Shown: positions 43,088 through 53,333 of the stretch, one piece after another
How the letters are laid out: each line of letters begins with the position of its first letter
How positions within the stretch are numbered: position 1 is the first letter of the stretch
Virus record (IMG/VR): IMGVR_UViG_3300028920_000044
Span: 1-64,000 of that record
Origin: a virus
DNA: 64,000 nt
Direction: 5' to 3' (one strand)
Made by a program: the position numbers and the translations under genes
The notes under the pieces: model-generated
What the model was told of the DNA's origin: nothing
The model's input: only the letters and a program-made list of their open reading frames with translations
The model's database searches: none

Positions 43088-45985
43088 TTAAATAGTCATC
43101 TTAAAATCAATATCATCAACATCCCAAAACCAGAAGTGTGGAGTATATGTAACAATGCCCAATTTATCATCAGCTATATTTCTCAATCCTTCTTCATCAG
43201 GAATTGTTTCTAATCCACTTGGTATTTCTGTACCCATCGAATCAGTTAATATAACCGATACACTTTTAATCCATTCCTGATCTGTATGAATTAAATCAAC
43301 AACTTGACTATTATAGAATACGATTTCCGTTCCTGTATGCACTGTTTGTAGCCAATCCGCAATCATTAATATAAATAAATCTTTCTTCTCAGAAACGTTG
43401 ATTCTTTTATTAACAATCATTTCAGAATCGACAATGACAGTGATCTGAAGTTTAAGTGGGAGAACAATGTCAAATGTGCTATATTCTTGAACTGTGAAAT
43501 TCTCAAGAAAGTAAGAGTCTGCAGTTAGACTATCAAGAAACCTAAACTGTAGATTATCTGATATCATTCTTTTACCTTCAACATTATTATCAACCACAAA
43601 TTGTTTAATCTTATCTAAATAATATTTTGGATCATCCATATAGGTATCATATCCTATAAGAGGAATATTAATTATATAACGATCCGTGTAGTCTAAAACA
43701 ATTCCATCATACACATTATGATCATACAACAAAACATTAAGTTGGTCTTTGATATTATACATTTGATTAATACTATAAGTAGAACTTTCAAATGAATGAT
43801 CGGTACCTTTTCTTCCAAATAATTCAATATGAAATTCAGCCCAAAAAATTCCATCTTCATCTGTATAATCATACACAAATTCAGTGTTATTCAAATTAAC
43901 TAATGATTCTCTATATATACTTCTTTCGCTTATTGTTATTTCAAAATTATATTCAGAAATATCTTGGTGAGATTTCAATCTAATATAGCTTGTTCTATTT
44001 GAATAATCATATTCGATTAGAAAATATAAAACTGGTATATCGTAATACGCTAATCCGGTGTTTTTAGCCTCAGAAAAATACACAGAAAATGAATCATAAA
44101 AAAGATATCCATCATACCACCCCATAAAAGAATTATAATAATAAAAAAATGGACTTACCATTACTTCCCCACCGATCGTAAATTTTGGGAAGAATGACAT
44201 ATTATAATTAATTGGATAATTACAAAAAACGAATGCAGTTCCATCATCAATAATAGAGTTAGTATTTACTCGTGTAAAAGAATAATTTATTCCATTATAT
44301 TTATATATTATGTATTCGTTTGCATTATCAACGGCGTCCCATGTAATAGAAACTGAAGTAGGATCATATACTTGAATTGTACCTATGTAGTTATCTCCAG
44401 AATATGATCCTGATAAAGTTAGAGTATAAATACCTCCTGCTATATCTTCACTTAATATTTCTAAAGCATCAGCATAATTGCCACCAGTGGGGTAAATAAA
44501 ATCTCCAGGAGACACCGCATCCCAGGCAACTGAATCAGTGCAAGTAACTATATTAGAATCTGTTTCAAATGTATACTCTTCTGTTATTAAAACATCTATT
44601 CCTGTCAAATTAACAGCTATATCAACTTCTTCACCAACAGTAAATTGATCTGTTGGTACTATTTTATAACTTAAATTTTCTGCTTTGACAAATCCTCCAG
44701 TTATAGTAGATAATGCTATATTCTGAACTTCTGATAAATAATCAATTTTCATGAGAGAATGATTAGTTGTTGGAGAAACAAGCTGGTATTTATCTCGAAA
44801 CGATCGACACAAATAAAATGTATTACTTGACACAACGGACTTCTTAAATAAAAATCTAAAGTCATTTAAATACTTTTCAGCAATATTATAAAAATCTCTC
44901 TCACTAACTAACATATCATAACTCTGAATATGAGCAACAACATCATTTCTTAATAAATCACCACTTAAAGGATCTAACCCATCTTTTGAATATTGAAAAT
45001 TAATCTTCACAAACTTCTCAGCATTTTGAGCAGGAAGAGATTCTATTTTATTTGCTTGACTTGCATCATAATAATTAGTTATAACTAAGTAATTCTTTGG
45101 ACCTACAAATACTTCTTTTGCAAGATTACCACTACCTCCCATTGTCACATCTACTCTAACAGTTATTTCAGCTGATGGAATGTATGCTCCTCGTATACCT
45201 GATCCAAATTCAATAACAAACTTTCGAGAAGTCAATTTTCTTAAAAACACAGTCTTAGAAAAACTTTCTTCAAAATATTTCACATAATTAACATTATATT
45301 CTTCAAGAAGATTACTAGAATCATCCTTTCGTTTAACCCAAACACGAATATCACTAATGTGCCCTTCATCAATTTCAATTACATAAGGATAATATGTACC
45401 AAAACTATAATTAGGTAATGTCAGAAAAAATTCTTGAACCTTGAATTGTTGTACATCTTTAAATGGTGCAATAACTTCAGCAGTAGCAGATGGTAATTGT
45501 TGTACATTACCTTCATTCGAAGTTATAATTGTGCTATATCCACTTAACGATTGCACAAATTTATATTTAGCATTTGTTATAAAATTGTATCCTTCATTCT
45601 CAAAAACGATCGAAGAATCATCTCCTATAACTGCTTCTCTTCGTATAACACCATTAGGTAGCTTTGGTAATAATGCAAAATCAAATATTACACTACCAAA
45701 CGCGTTAGAAGGAGTACCAAATGTTGGTAAATATCCATATGTAGCAGAGTGAAAATATAGATTCTCTGTTTCTTGTGCTGTGGCTACAAATGCTTCTTTA
45801 AATAGAGAATCATAATATTGCTTTGCATCAAAATTTGTATGTCCAAGAAGATTTAATAAGAATCCAACAAAACCCAATTTATTAATCTGTAAATCATAGA
45901 CTTGTAATTCACTCTTTAGTAACGTTGAATAATATTCTATGAATTCTTGTGGGCTTTTAAAATTTGTTACAGATATATCCGCCAT
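43088..45985 (-). CDS. Baseplate wedge protein, T4 gp6-like
   Basis: The frame is open from a TTG at 46006. The ATG at 45985 (MADISVTNFKSP) follows GGGGTG and is preferred (965 residues). The early segment (about 25-70) with LNLLGHTNFDAKQYYDSLFKEAF and the following FHSATYGYLP match the N-terminal region of gp6-type wedge proteins. A gp6/J-like core follows with RKLTSRKFVIEFGSGIRGAY and a long beta-rich insertion (about 450-560) that looks Ig-like. It forms the baseplate wedge that triggers sheath contraction. Confidence 0.82.
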   Translation of the reverse strand: MADISVTNFKSPQEFIEYYSTLLKSELQVYDLQINKLGFVGFLLNLLGHTNFDAKQYYDSLFKEAFVATAQETENLYFHSATYGYLPTFGTPSNAFGSVIFDFALLPKLPNGVIRREAVIGDDSSIVFENEGYNFITNAKYKFVQSLSGYSTIITSNEGNVQQLPSATAEVIAPFKDVQQFKVQEFFLTLPNYSFGTYYPYVIEIDEGHISDIRVWVKRKDDSSNLLEEYNVNYVKYFEESFSKTVFLRKLTSRKFVIEFGSGIRGAYIPSAEITVRVDVTMGGSGNLAKEVFVGPKNYLVITNYYDASQANKIESLPAQNAEKFVKINFQYSKDGLDPLSGDLLRNDVVAHIQSYDMLVSERDFYNIAEKYLNDFRFLFKKSVVSSNTFYLCRSFRDKYQLVSPTTNHSLMKIDYLSEVQNIALSTITGGFVKAENLSYKIVPTDQFTVGEEVDIAVNLTGIDVLITEEYTFETDSNIVTCTDSVAWDAVSPGDFIYPTGGNYADALEILSEDIAGGIYTLTLSGSYSGDNYIGTIQVYDPTSVSITWDAVDNANEYIIYKYNGINYSFTRVNTNSIIDDGTAFVFCNYPINYNMSFFPKFTIGGEVMVSPFFYYYNSFMGWYDGYLFYDSFSVYFSEAKNTGLAYYDIPVLYFLIEYDYSNRTSYIRLKSHQDISEYNFEITISERSIYRESLVNLNNTEFVYDYTDEDGIFWAEFHIELFGRKGTDHSFESSTYSINQMYNIKDQLNVLLYDHNVYDGIVLDYTDRYIINIPLIGYDTYMDDPKYYLDKIKQFVVDNNVEGKRMISDNLQFRFLDSLTADSYFLENFTVQEYSTFDIVLPLKLQITVIVDSEMIVNKRINVSEKKDLFILMIADWLQTVHTGTEIVFYNSQVVDLIHTDQEWIKSVSVILTDSMGTEIPSGLETIPDEEGLRNIADDKLGIVTYTPHFWFWDVDDIDFKMTI

Positions 45986-46009
45986 TTCAACACCCCGTTC
46001 AATCAAGGT

Positions 46010-46861
46010 TTAAATTTTATTAAATTTAGGGAATACTAAAGTATTAAGTTCATCTAATACCCAACTCTTTGTACCCTCTGAAACTACATATCCACGATAT
46101 GCTGCACAAAAATAACTAAAAGGTAATGTAGTTAATTCGTTGCCTGTGCGTTGTCCTATCAACTCTTTTGATGGTAAAGCTTGAGGAAATAGACCAATAC
46201 ATTTACCTACATATGTTATGTCTTTTAAATTTGGTTTATATTTGACTATATATATAGAAGCTGCATAATCTATTCCACCATATATTCCTCCGCTATCTTG
46301 ATGAAATTTGGTAATGTCTTGATTTAAATAATGAGGATGTGGTCTTATTTTACCTTCAATTATATCCCAAATATAATGAATCCATGCTTGATGGAATTTA
46401 TATATTGATAGTTCAGAATCATCTATATATGTGACAGACACTTGCTCCGAGGTACTGAATTCAGTTGCAAAAGGAATTGCCCCACTTCGACTAGATACTC
46501 GCTCTGAATTGACCTGTTCTTGAGGTGGTGTAAAATCAACAGCAGCAAACGTAACAAATTTTGTAATTCTATTTAATTCTTCACCTATTGAACTGTTCCC
46601 TTTGTATGTATGTTCACCGTGTTCACCAAACACTCTTTTATTACTAAAATCTTGATCTCTAGTAAGCCCACTTAAAGGAGGAGGGATCATGAACATAAAC
46701 GTGTAACCGTTTATATCAGGATTGTATCTATGAAGCATTGTATCATAAAAAAATCGCATCAAGTCGCTATCTTCTTTAGATTCCCCAAATATAATATCTA
46801 TAACATTGACATTTGCTAATTGAGAATTACTATCTTTCGGTGGAACAACTGTTAGCGCCAT
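46010..46861 (-). CDS. Virion structural protein, baseplate region
   Basis: A 283-residue protein starting at ATG 46861 behind TGGAG (an earlier TTG at 46879 lacks a site). Segments TFMFMIPPPLSGL and YVGKCIGLFPQALPSKEL suggest a beta-rich tail or baseplate component. Its end lies 25 nt before the gp6-like ATG. I cannot assign it more closely. Confidence 0.65.
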   Translation of the reverse strand: MALTVVPPKDSNSQLANVNVIDIIFGESKEDSDLMRFFYDTMLHRYNPDINGYTFMFMIPPPLSGLTRDQDFSNKRVFGEHGEHTYKGNSSIGEELNRITKFVTFAAVDFTPPQEQVNSERVSSRSGAIPFATEFSTSEQVSVTYIDDSELSIYKFHQAWIHYIWDIIEGKIRPHPHYLNQDITKFHQDSGGIYGGIDYAASIYIVKYKPNLKDITYVGKCIGLFPQALPSKELIGQRTGNELTTLPFSYFCAAYRGYVVSEGTKSWVLDELNTLVFPKFNKI

Positions 46862-46878
46862 AATATTCTCCATGACCA

Positions 46879-46912
46879 ATAGGGCCTAATGCGATTACAC
46901 ATTAGGCCCTAT
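46879..46912 (-). other. Perfect 13-bp hairpin
   Basis: ATAGGGCCTAATG (46879-46891) and CATTAGGCCCTAT (46900-46912) form a perfect stem nine bases past the stop at 46921. No U-run follows on the - strand. Confidence 0.7.
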
Positions 46913-46920
46913 CAATTCTA

Positions 46921-48183
46921 TTAACTCCCGTATTGTCCACGGCATACAGTTTTGCTCATATTATAAATTAGACCATAAATCAATACATTTCGAATTTGAA
47001 TTCTTGTTACCTCACTATATCGATCATATACTTTAGTCAGGGCTTTCCCATCTGTATCTCTAAGATCATCATCAAAAATTTGTTTCAATAACATATTGCT
47101 AAGTTTCTGTATCTTTCGAGTATCCGGATTATTTTTACTCGAAATAATAACTTTCTTAACAATCGTTCTATAATTCGCTTTACAGATATCAATTTTATCA
47201 ACAACATTGGTCCGCGAAAGAATTACACTAATTAAATCATATAAGATATCATGATATTTATGATTATGAATAGATTGAAGTATTGCTTTAATAGTAACCT
47301 CTTTAACTTTAAATGACTGATTAAAACTTTTAATTAACGTACTAGGATAAGAGGGATTTGGATTCATTGTGATGTAATCGGTTACGTCATTTGTTATTTC
47401 ATCACGAATATGAACAGTAGAATATTGATCAAACCCTGGTTCATCATCACCCATACCAACGCTTGGGCTAGAAATAGACATGCCCATTTTATGTGCTTTC
47501 ATATAAAGAGGCAATAATCCACCTTGTGCTTCGTTTTTACCCGTTGTTATATTTCTTCTCGGGTTAAACATAAAGATCTGATTAATGCGACTATACATTT
47601 GTTCGAATAATCGTTTTAATTTAAAAGAATTTCTTTTAATCTCTGGTCCATATTTGAATATAAGTTTAGGAACATGATAATCATGAAGTAAGCTGATAGG
47701 ACTGTCATATTTAGATACACTATGCTTCTTAGTGATCATATGAGTTACAACATACTTCATGATTTTCTTGTCACAATATTTAATGTACCGTACCTTACGA
47801 CCATTCCAAACTTTCATCAAGCAGCACATCATTGCGTTTTTGTATATGTGTTCTTTCTTTCCCATCAAACCATAATATGTAAGTAATAATAAAATCTGAT
47901 AATATGGGTCACTATGCATAGCATTCTTCATAGCGCCCATACCCCAATCTTTTTTATATGCATTGTAAACATCAATTTGATCAATACCAATTATTTTGTA
48001 TAATTTTAATACGCCTGCCATTGGAAGCGTAAACTTGAAACAATACCCTTCATCAGATGACATAGATTGGGAGAATGCGGTACTCACAAACCTCGAAATC
48101 TCTTGATACACCTGGCGTTCTATTCGCGGATCAGCATGAAATATTTGCTGTAGTTCCTTATGAAGTTTCGTTATTTCTGACAC
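46921..48183 (-). CDS. Hypothetical protein, 420 residues
   Basis: Starts with GTG at 48183 behind AGGAG. It is mostly helical, basic and Met-rich, with the unusual segment NPRRNITTGKNEAQGGLLPL in the middle. No motif is recognised and no membrane helix is evident. Probably a virion protein by position between structural genes. Confidence 0.65.
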   Translation of the reverse strand: MSEITKLHKELQQIFHADPRIERQVYQEISRFVSTAFSQSMSSDEGYCFKFTLPMAGVLKLYKIIGIDQIDVYNAYKKDWGMGAMKNAMHSDPYYQILLLLTYYGLMGKKEHIYKNAMMCCLMKVWNGRKVRYIKYCDKKIMKYVVTHMITKKHSVSKYDSPISLLHDYHVPKLIFKYGPEIKRNSFKLKRLFEQMYSRINQIFMFNPRRNITTGKNEAQGGLLPLYMKAHKMGMSISSPSVGMGDDEPGFDQYSTVHIRDEITNDVTDYITMNPNPSYPSTLIKSFNQSFKVKEVTIKAILQSIHNHKYHDILYDLISVILSRTNVVDKIDICKANYRTIVKKVIISSKNNPDTRKIQKLSNMLLKQIFDDDLRDTDGKALTKVYDRYSEVTRIQIRNVLIYGLIYNMSKTVCRGQYGS

Positions 48184-48212
48184 TTTTCATGCTCCTATTA
48201 TGATGATAAAGA

Positions 48213-48935
48213 TTAAACACATGTAGCAATAATCTTTGCGAGATTATGCATCTTCTTCTCGAAAGATTCAACAAGATCAACTAATTTATCTTGGTCAAAC
48301 ACTCTCCCATAATCGACATTGTCAGTAAGATATTGAATCCGAGCCCAAGAACCAAAAGGAAAAGAAACATTTCTAAGAAGGTTCTCAATAACAGCAACTT
48401 TAATACCAAATTTGATAGCTTCATCTGTATCGGTACCGTCTGTAATTAATGCAGCGATTGTATCTTTCGACGTATCGTAATACCGTTCTTTTCTTTGTTC
48501 GTCGTTAAGTTTGTAAAAGTTACGATCCAAGTTCTCGTAAATAGCTTTTGACAAACGTCTTTGAGCTTTTTCAAGAGAGTCATCTATAATTGATTCATTA
48601 ATCCCTTTCCCATAAAACTCAGGAACGATATTAACAAACTCATAAATTTTTCTTACATTTGTAAACAAAGCACTCATAACGCCTTCGATTTGAGGATGCA
48701 CACTCTCATCAAGCTTCTGAAATAGTTGATCATAGTACATCATATCAACTCTAATTTTTGATTCGAATGCAATTTGATCATAAGGTTTATAAAACCCTTT
48801 ACCCATATCCTTCTGCTTTGCAATTCGTTGTGCTTCTTCAAGAACTGTAACCCTTATACCTTTGCTCTCTGTAATCTTACTCAAAGCATCCCGAGATTCT
48901 CGCATAATATCCATCTGGGTATCTTCGGTAAACAT
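48213..48935 (-). CDS. Hypothetical helical protein, 240 residues
   Basis: Starts at ATG 48935 behind AGGAAAT. Charged and helical throughout, with no Cys cluster or membrane segment, and an Asp/Glu-rich middle (ALITDGTDTDEAIKFGIKVA). Unknown. It is co-directional with its neighbours, with short gaps. Confidence 0.65.
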   Translation of the reverse strand: MFTEDTQMDIMRESRDALSKITESKGIRVTVLEEAQRIAKQKDMGKGFYKPYDQIAFESKIRVDMMYYDQLFQKLDESVHPQIEGVMSALFTNVRKIYEFVNIVPEFYGKGINESIIDDSLEKAQRRLSKAIYENLDRNFYKLNDEQRKERYYDTSKDTIAALITDGTDTDEAIKFGIKVAVIENLLRNVSFPFGSWARIQYLTDNVDYGRVFDQDKLVDLVESFEKKMHNLAKIIATCV

Positions 48936-48960
48936 AATATTTCCTCCATAAATGAAAATG

Positions 48961-51225
48961 TTAAATTCTGCCTTCTAACTCATTTCTCGTCATATTCTCG
49001 ACATAGGTCTCAAATGTACGAATGTTAGATTTATTGATTTGTGTCATATACTGAAGTTTATAGTATACTTGCCCACGCTTAGAATCTATGACAATTAAAT
49101 TTGGCACATCTAATCTTTGGTTAATAAATTTGACTATTCCCTTGACATAATTGTCTGTAACATTTAGCCCCTCCTCTACACCTTTAGATAACAAATGGCG
49201 CCAAGACTTTGAAACAACTGCTGCATGTAACATCACAATCGTCTCAAGTGGTACTACTAATGTATAGTTTGGTAAATCCAAAGCATCATTAGCAACAGTT
49301 TCAATTTCTATATCAATGTAATCGACATACTGACACACAGACCCCATCACAGCTACATAATATAATGTTCTAATAAAACTTTTAATATAACCCTTTGTCT
49401 GATTAATAAATTCTTCAACTGCTTCTATTAATTTATCTGGATCATCATGGTCTAATATATTTCGTCTTAATATTGCAATATTATCAGGTACACCTTGGGG
49501 GTTATATCTAAATTCTTGATGATATGTAATAACTATATTTTCAACAGCTTGATCAATTACTCTTTCAACTTTATCAAATATTGGTTTAGGGTTATTAATA
49601 ATTTTTCCTAATTGATATGCTAAACTTTGATGCATACTATCAAATTCTTCTCCAATATCGGTAGAAACTCGAGTAAACATGCCAAAACTTTCTTTAGTAA
49701 TCATTGGATCACTAAGCATCACATTTTTTAAATCCTCTGTTCTTGATTCTACTTTTTGGATTGCTTTACCTAAAGTCTTTGTACATATTGACTTCATAAG
49801 TTTAGCTTTGTTTTCATCAACCCCGGCACCTCTAAAAGAGTTTTCAACAGCAGAGAATACTTCTCCAGTTATTTTCGCTATTTCCCCCATTAAGAACTTA
49901 TCAAGCGTTTCTTCTTTTAACTTTTGATAATCAATAATAGATTCATGAGGATGTATTGTCATCAATAATGATTTCGTATACATATTGATATTGTAACCTA
50001 AATACGCCAAAAAATTATGAAGAACTAGATCGCTTAGTTCTCCCGCTTTTGGAGATAATGTTTTAACTGTTGATTCTATTTGTCCTGGGTTACGAGTCAA
50101 TCCAAATTGTGATCGTAAAAGATTATCATTAAGCATAAACTTAAAGAAAAGCTCTGCCTCTTTTAGATTCCCTTGTACGACATTTAATATATCAAATTCC
50201 TTCACAGGTTTGAATGTATCTCGTGGCATATTAGTTGGTACAACTGTAGGTACACCCTCTTTTCCAGGCGAATAGAGTTCTTTTGAAGCTATTTGGTCTT
50301 GTCTAGATAATGGTAATCTTGATGGTATCCTAGGATCAATCCACGTTTTTCTCCACCGTTTTACGGTTTCATATGGTTTCCCTATGGCTTTCTCAAAACG
50401 ATTTGATATTCTTCTACCAAAAGATTCTAATCCTTGTGCTATTTTAGGATGATCTGGAGCCAACCAAGAAATTAATCTGTCATGAAGTGTGTTTCTATCT
50501 TGTTCAGCATCAAACTTCGACATATTCGCTAAAAGATTCCAAGCTTCTTTCTCATCAAGACGTTTAATAACATTAAATATGTACTTAATATTTGTTTCAC
50601 CTTGCGGCCCACCAATTGGTTTCTTTAAAGCAATCGCTGTGGTTAAGACGTATGCAAGAGTTAAAGAATCAATAGAGTATGCTTTAGTACCAACAATTAC
50701 AGGGACATCAATTAAATTTTCTAGCGTTATTAACTCAACAAAAGGATTCAATTTCTTTACCCTTGGTTCAGTTGCTAGATATCTTTTGATAATAGCTGTT
50801 TTCTCTCTAATCTTTTCCTGGAGTTTATATTCATCCATTCTTGGTATAGCAGAAGGTTCTTGCATCTGATAAGATTGATAACTTCCAGATCCGCCTTGTC
50901 CTAATGAAGATTGAGAGATTAAAGTTTGCACATCTGATGAATTTCCGTTTTCATCAGTTAAAGAAAAACTTTTCGAAGCACTCGCTACTATATTCAATGC
51001 ATTGCTTACGAATATCTCCTTCAACATAGAAACAGCCATAAAGTTTCTCATCGTCTGTTCAAACTTCTGTAATCGCTTATCAAATAACATTGGGTATATA
51101 AATGTTAACTTAAATTGTTGGTCTATATCCTCTACACTGATGTTCTTAGCTCCTACATCAAAGGTCTTTACCTTTCTCAGGTTACGAGTTGCGCTTGAAT
51201 AAAGCTGTCTTCCTGTTAAATTCAT
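48961..51225 (-). CDS. Large hypothetical protein, 754 residues
   Basis: Starts at ATG 51225 behind GAGAGGTAAAG. Predominantly helical with long amphipathic stretches and a basic Arg/Lys segment near 270-300 (KPYETVKRWRKTWIDPRIPS). No catalytic motif is recognised. Size and position suggest a virion protein, perhaps an internal or ejected one; this is inference. Confidence 0.7.
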   Translation of the reverse strand: MNLTGRQLYSSATRNLRKVKTFDVGAKNISVEDIDQQFKLTFIYPMLFDKRLQKFEQTMRNFMAVSMLKEIFVSNALNIVASASKSFSLTDENGNSSDVQTLISQSSLGQGGSGSYQSYQMQEPSAIPRMDEYKLQEKIREKTAIIKRYLATEPRVKKLNPFVELITLENLIDVPVIVGTKAYSIDSLTLAYVLTTAIALKKPIGGPQGETNIKYIFNVIKRLDEKEAWNLLANMSKFDAEQDRNTLHDRLISWLAPDHPKIAQGLESFGRRISNRFEKAIGKPYETVKRWRKTWIDPRIPSRLPLSRQDQIASKELYSPGKEGVPTVVPTNMPRDTFKPVKEFDILNVVQGNLKEAELFFKFMLNDNLLRSQFGLTRNPGQIESTVKTLSPKAGELSDLVLHNFLAYLGYNINMYTKSLLMTIHPHESIIDYQKLKEETLDKFLMGEIAKITGEVFSAVENSFRGAGVDENKAKLMKSICTKTLGKAIQKVESRTEDLKNVMLSDPMITKESFGMFTRVSTDIGEEFDSMHQSLAYQLGKIINNPKPIFDKVERVIDQAVENIVITYHQEFRYNPQGVPDNIAILRRNILDHDDPDKLIEAVEEFINQTKGYIKSFIRTLYYVAVMGSVCQYVDYIDIEIETVANDALDLPNYTLVVPLETIVMLHAAVVSKSWRHLLSKGVEEGLNVTDNYVKGIVKFINQRLDVPNLIVIDSKRGQVYYKLQYMTQINKSNIRTFETYVENMTRNELEGRI

Positions 51226-51241
51226 ACTTTACCTCTCGTAG

Positions 51242-52141
51242 TTAACATCTGATATCGGCATATATTGTTGTTATCTCTTTCGAAAACTTAGGATAAGTTT
51301 TCTTATAGTCTAATCGCATTTTATCTATTATATCACACATACGCTTTGAATCTTTCGGATAGCTTGACAGCGAAAAGAATGATTTAATACTATCCCAAGT
51401 TTTTTGTATCCAAGTGTGTGGTCTTGCTTTTCCACCAGTTAATTTATTAAACTTAAAGAACACCTTCGCTAAATCATCACCATATCCATATTTGACTGCA
51501 TATTCATCAGCATTCAATTCCCCCATATGATCAGCAAATGTTAAACTTCTAGAGAGAGCAAAAAGAGACAGAACAACAGGCAATAATATTAATGATACTG
51601 CGGGAAAAACAATAACTCTTAAAAGGGTAAGAGCTCCAATCAATAGCCCCCCCTTCGCAACCTGGTTTACTAGAGTCGGAAGTAACATAGAAAAATTAGC
51701 AGTGTGCTGATATATATGACCAATCTCATGCAATAATATCGCTGTAAGTTCTCTAGGTGTAAACATGTCTAATGTCTTCGTTCCAAATATAACATATATT
51801 CCCTTAATATATCTTGGAGATTCTTCAGCCTTAAACTTCTCTGTTTTTAGCTTATTCTCTCCATCTTTCTTAAAAACCTTCGGTAATGTTTGATTGTATT
51901 TTATAAATATACAAGCGTCATGCACATTTTCTTTGACTACAAAGTATACTGATTTTACTCCTGTAAAACTCTTTATATTTCTAACAAGGTCTACTATTTG
52001 TTGTTTATCCTTAGTATTTTTTCTAATACTATCAAAGTTCTTATCGATATTCTTTAACACAGGGGATCTTACTTTAGCAGCTTCAAACATTATATATTCA
52101 AAATTTCTATTGATATCTTCAATGATCAAATCAACATTCAT
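51242..52141 (-). CDS. Membrane-embedded M48-like zinc metallopeptidase
   Basis: A 299-residue protein. Residues about 134-144 hold L-L-H-E-I-G-H-I-Y-Q-H, the H-E-x-x-H zinc motif, and about 205-215 hold E-L-N-A-D-E-Y-A-V-K-Y-G, where the Glu would be the third zinc ligand as in M48 (HtpX/Ste24). Two hydrophobic spans at about 155-195 (GGLLIGALTLLRVIVFPAVS and VLSLFALSRSL) lie between the motifs, as in membrane M48 enzymes. Phage-encoded members are unusual. It could process a membrane or envelope protein. It starts behind AGGAGAT and lies in the structural block. Confidence 0.82.
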   Translation of the reverse strand: MNVDLIIEDINRNFEYIMFEAAKVRSPVLKNIDKNFDSIRKNTKDKQQIVDLVRNIKSFTGVKSVYFVVKENVHDACIFIKYNQTLPKVFKKDGENKLKTEKFKAEESPRYIKGIYVIFGTKTLDMFTPRELTAILLHEIGHIYQHTANFSMLLPTLVNQVAKGGLLIGALTLLRVIVFPAVSLILLPVVLSLFALSRSLTFADHMGELNADEYAVKYGYGDDLAKVFFKFNKLTGGKARPHTWIQKTWDSIKSFFSLSSYPKDSKRMCDIIDKMRLDYKKTYPKFSKEITTIYADIRC

Positions 52142-52283
52142 TGATATCTCCTATATTCGATCCTGGCCCCATACCGGGTGGAGAGGTCGGATAAACCCTG
52201 ACGCCCAAGATGGCAAAACACAAAACCCGCAAATTAAAAAGGGTAATGTTAAGAAAGCGTCATACCGATACGAGACCAGGGAA
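52142..52283 (+). other. Intergenic segment of unusual composition
   Basis: A 142-nt gap richer in G/C than its surroundings, lying between two - strand genes. A + strand frame runs open across it and reads like a protein (GRINPDAQDGKTQNPQ and on) but with codons unlike those of the phage. CCTGG near 52163 and CCAGG near 52273 could close a stem around it. No start, ribosome binding site or tRNA is recognised. Confidence 0.4.
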
Positions 52284-53243
52284 CTATTTAATGTCACATA
52301 TCTTATAATAGTGACAAAAAAAGCATTTCTTTCGATTCACAAACTCATTATCACCAGGTGGTAAAGTATTGCTATCTAGAAACCCATTTATTTCTTTTAT
52401 TTTACGCCGAATAAAATCGTAATAAGGTTCGGCATCAAAAGTATTCGTATCTAACACCATTGAAGTTATGAAATAAAATGGATTTCTTTTTGAATTTAAT
52501 TGTTTCTTAATAGAATCTACAATTTTAAGTGCCATAGAGAAATCATCAATATCACTTGCAGTGATATCATGTGCGAGATAAATAAACTGTAACGTATCTA
52601 TATTATAATAGTCTAATGCTGGTTTATTTGATCTCGTTTTAATACTTTCATCTTTTGCTTCTGTAAGAAAATTCTCTAATACATACTTATAAGTCATTAC
52701 TTGATAAAAGTCTGCAATTCTAGGTTTTTGATCTCTGATAATCTTTTGATAATCTTTATATGTACAACTTTTAATCTCTGCTAGGACATTAAATCCCTTC
52801 AAATTATCTAATCTTCCACTAAATCGGATCGAAGGTATTTTTACAGATACTTCTGTTTCTGTAAATTGATCAGTTACTCCTTGAATGAAATCATGACATG
52901 CACTTCCAAGTGTCGCTCGAAAAGATAGGGGTAACCACTTGTCCCCAAATGATTTAATAGGTGTTTTAGAAAGTTTATAAATAATTTGTCTGATACAATT
53001 ATCTGCTACATCATATGCATTAATATTCGCGGCAACTTCGGCATAAACTCGATTCTTATTTTCTGCCTTTTCAGCTACTTCCCTTGAAAACACAGATACA
53101 TCAAATGGTTTAGCTCGTTCACTAACTACAGGAACAGATTCTTCCTGTATAGAATCCTGTGTTTTAGATGCCTGAGATGCCGTGATTTTTCTTTCGCCTT
53201 CCTTGCCATTAATTAAATTTACTACGCTATTAAATTCACTCAA
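52284..53243 (-). CDS. Cas4-like / RecB-type iron-sulfur nuclease
   Basis: A 321-residue-frame protein. Start is GTG at 53249, or TTG at 53243, which has better spacing to the GGAGG site. The PD-(D/E)xK nuclease core is complete: G-S-A-C-H-D-F (His, about 117), R-F-S-G-R-L-D (Asp, about 149), A-E-I-K (about 157-160) and Q-V-M-T-Y (about 183). One Cys at about 82 (DNCIRQ) and three at the C-terminus (CFFCHYYKIC) fit the four-Cys iron-sulfur cluster of Cas4 and AddB nucleases. The first 70 residues are disordered. It probably resects DNA ends for recombination with the UvsX-like protein. Confidence 0.85.
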   Translation of the reverse strand: MSEFNSVVNLINGKEGERKITASQASKTQDSIQEESVPVVSERAKPFDVSVFSREVAEKAENKNRVYAEVAANINAYDVADNCIRQIIYKLSKTPIKSFGDKWLPLSFRATLGSACHDFIQGVTDQFTETEVSVKIPSIRFSGRLDNLKGFNVLAEIKSCTYKDYQKIIRDQKPRIADFYQVMTYKYVLENFLTEAKDESIKTRSNKPALDYYNIDTLQFIYLAHDITASDIDDFSMALKIVDSIKKQLNSKRNPFYFITSMVLDTNTFDAEPYYDFIRRKIKEINGFLDSNTLPPGDNEFVNRKKCFFCHYYKICDIK

Positions 53244-53292
53244 TTGCACGCCTCCAATGTTATATCTTCGTCGTTAGTATTAATATTACTTT

Positions 53293-53313
53293 TAATACTA
53301 TTTCTATATAAAA
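53293..53313 (-). promoter_or_regulatory. TATAWAGAAAT promoter-like motif
   Basis: TTTATATAGAAATAGTATTA on the - strand, about 50 nt upstream of the Cas4-like gene. Downstream of the hairpin after the preceding gene, it would start a new transcript. Confidence 0.55.
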
Positions 53314-53333
53314 CTAGAAGACATAAATTTTCA

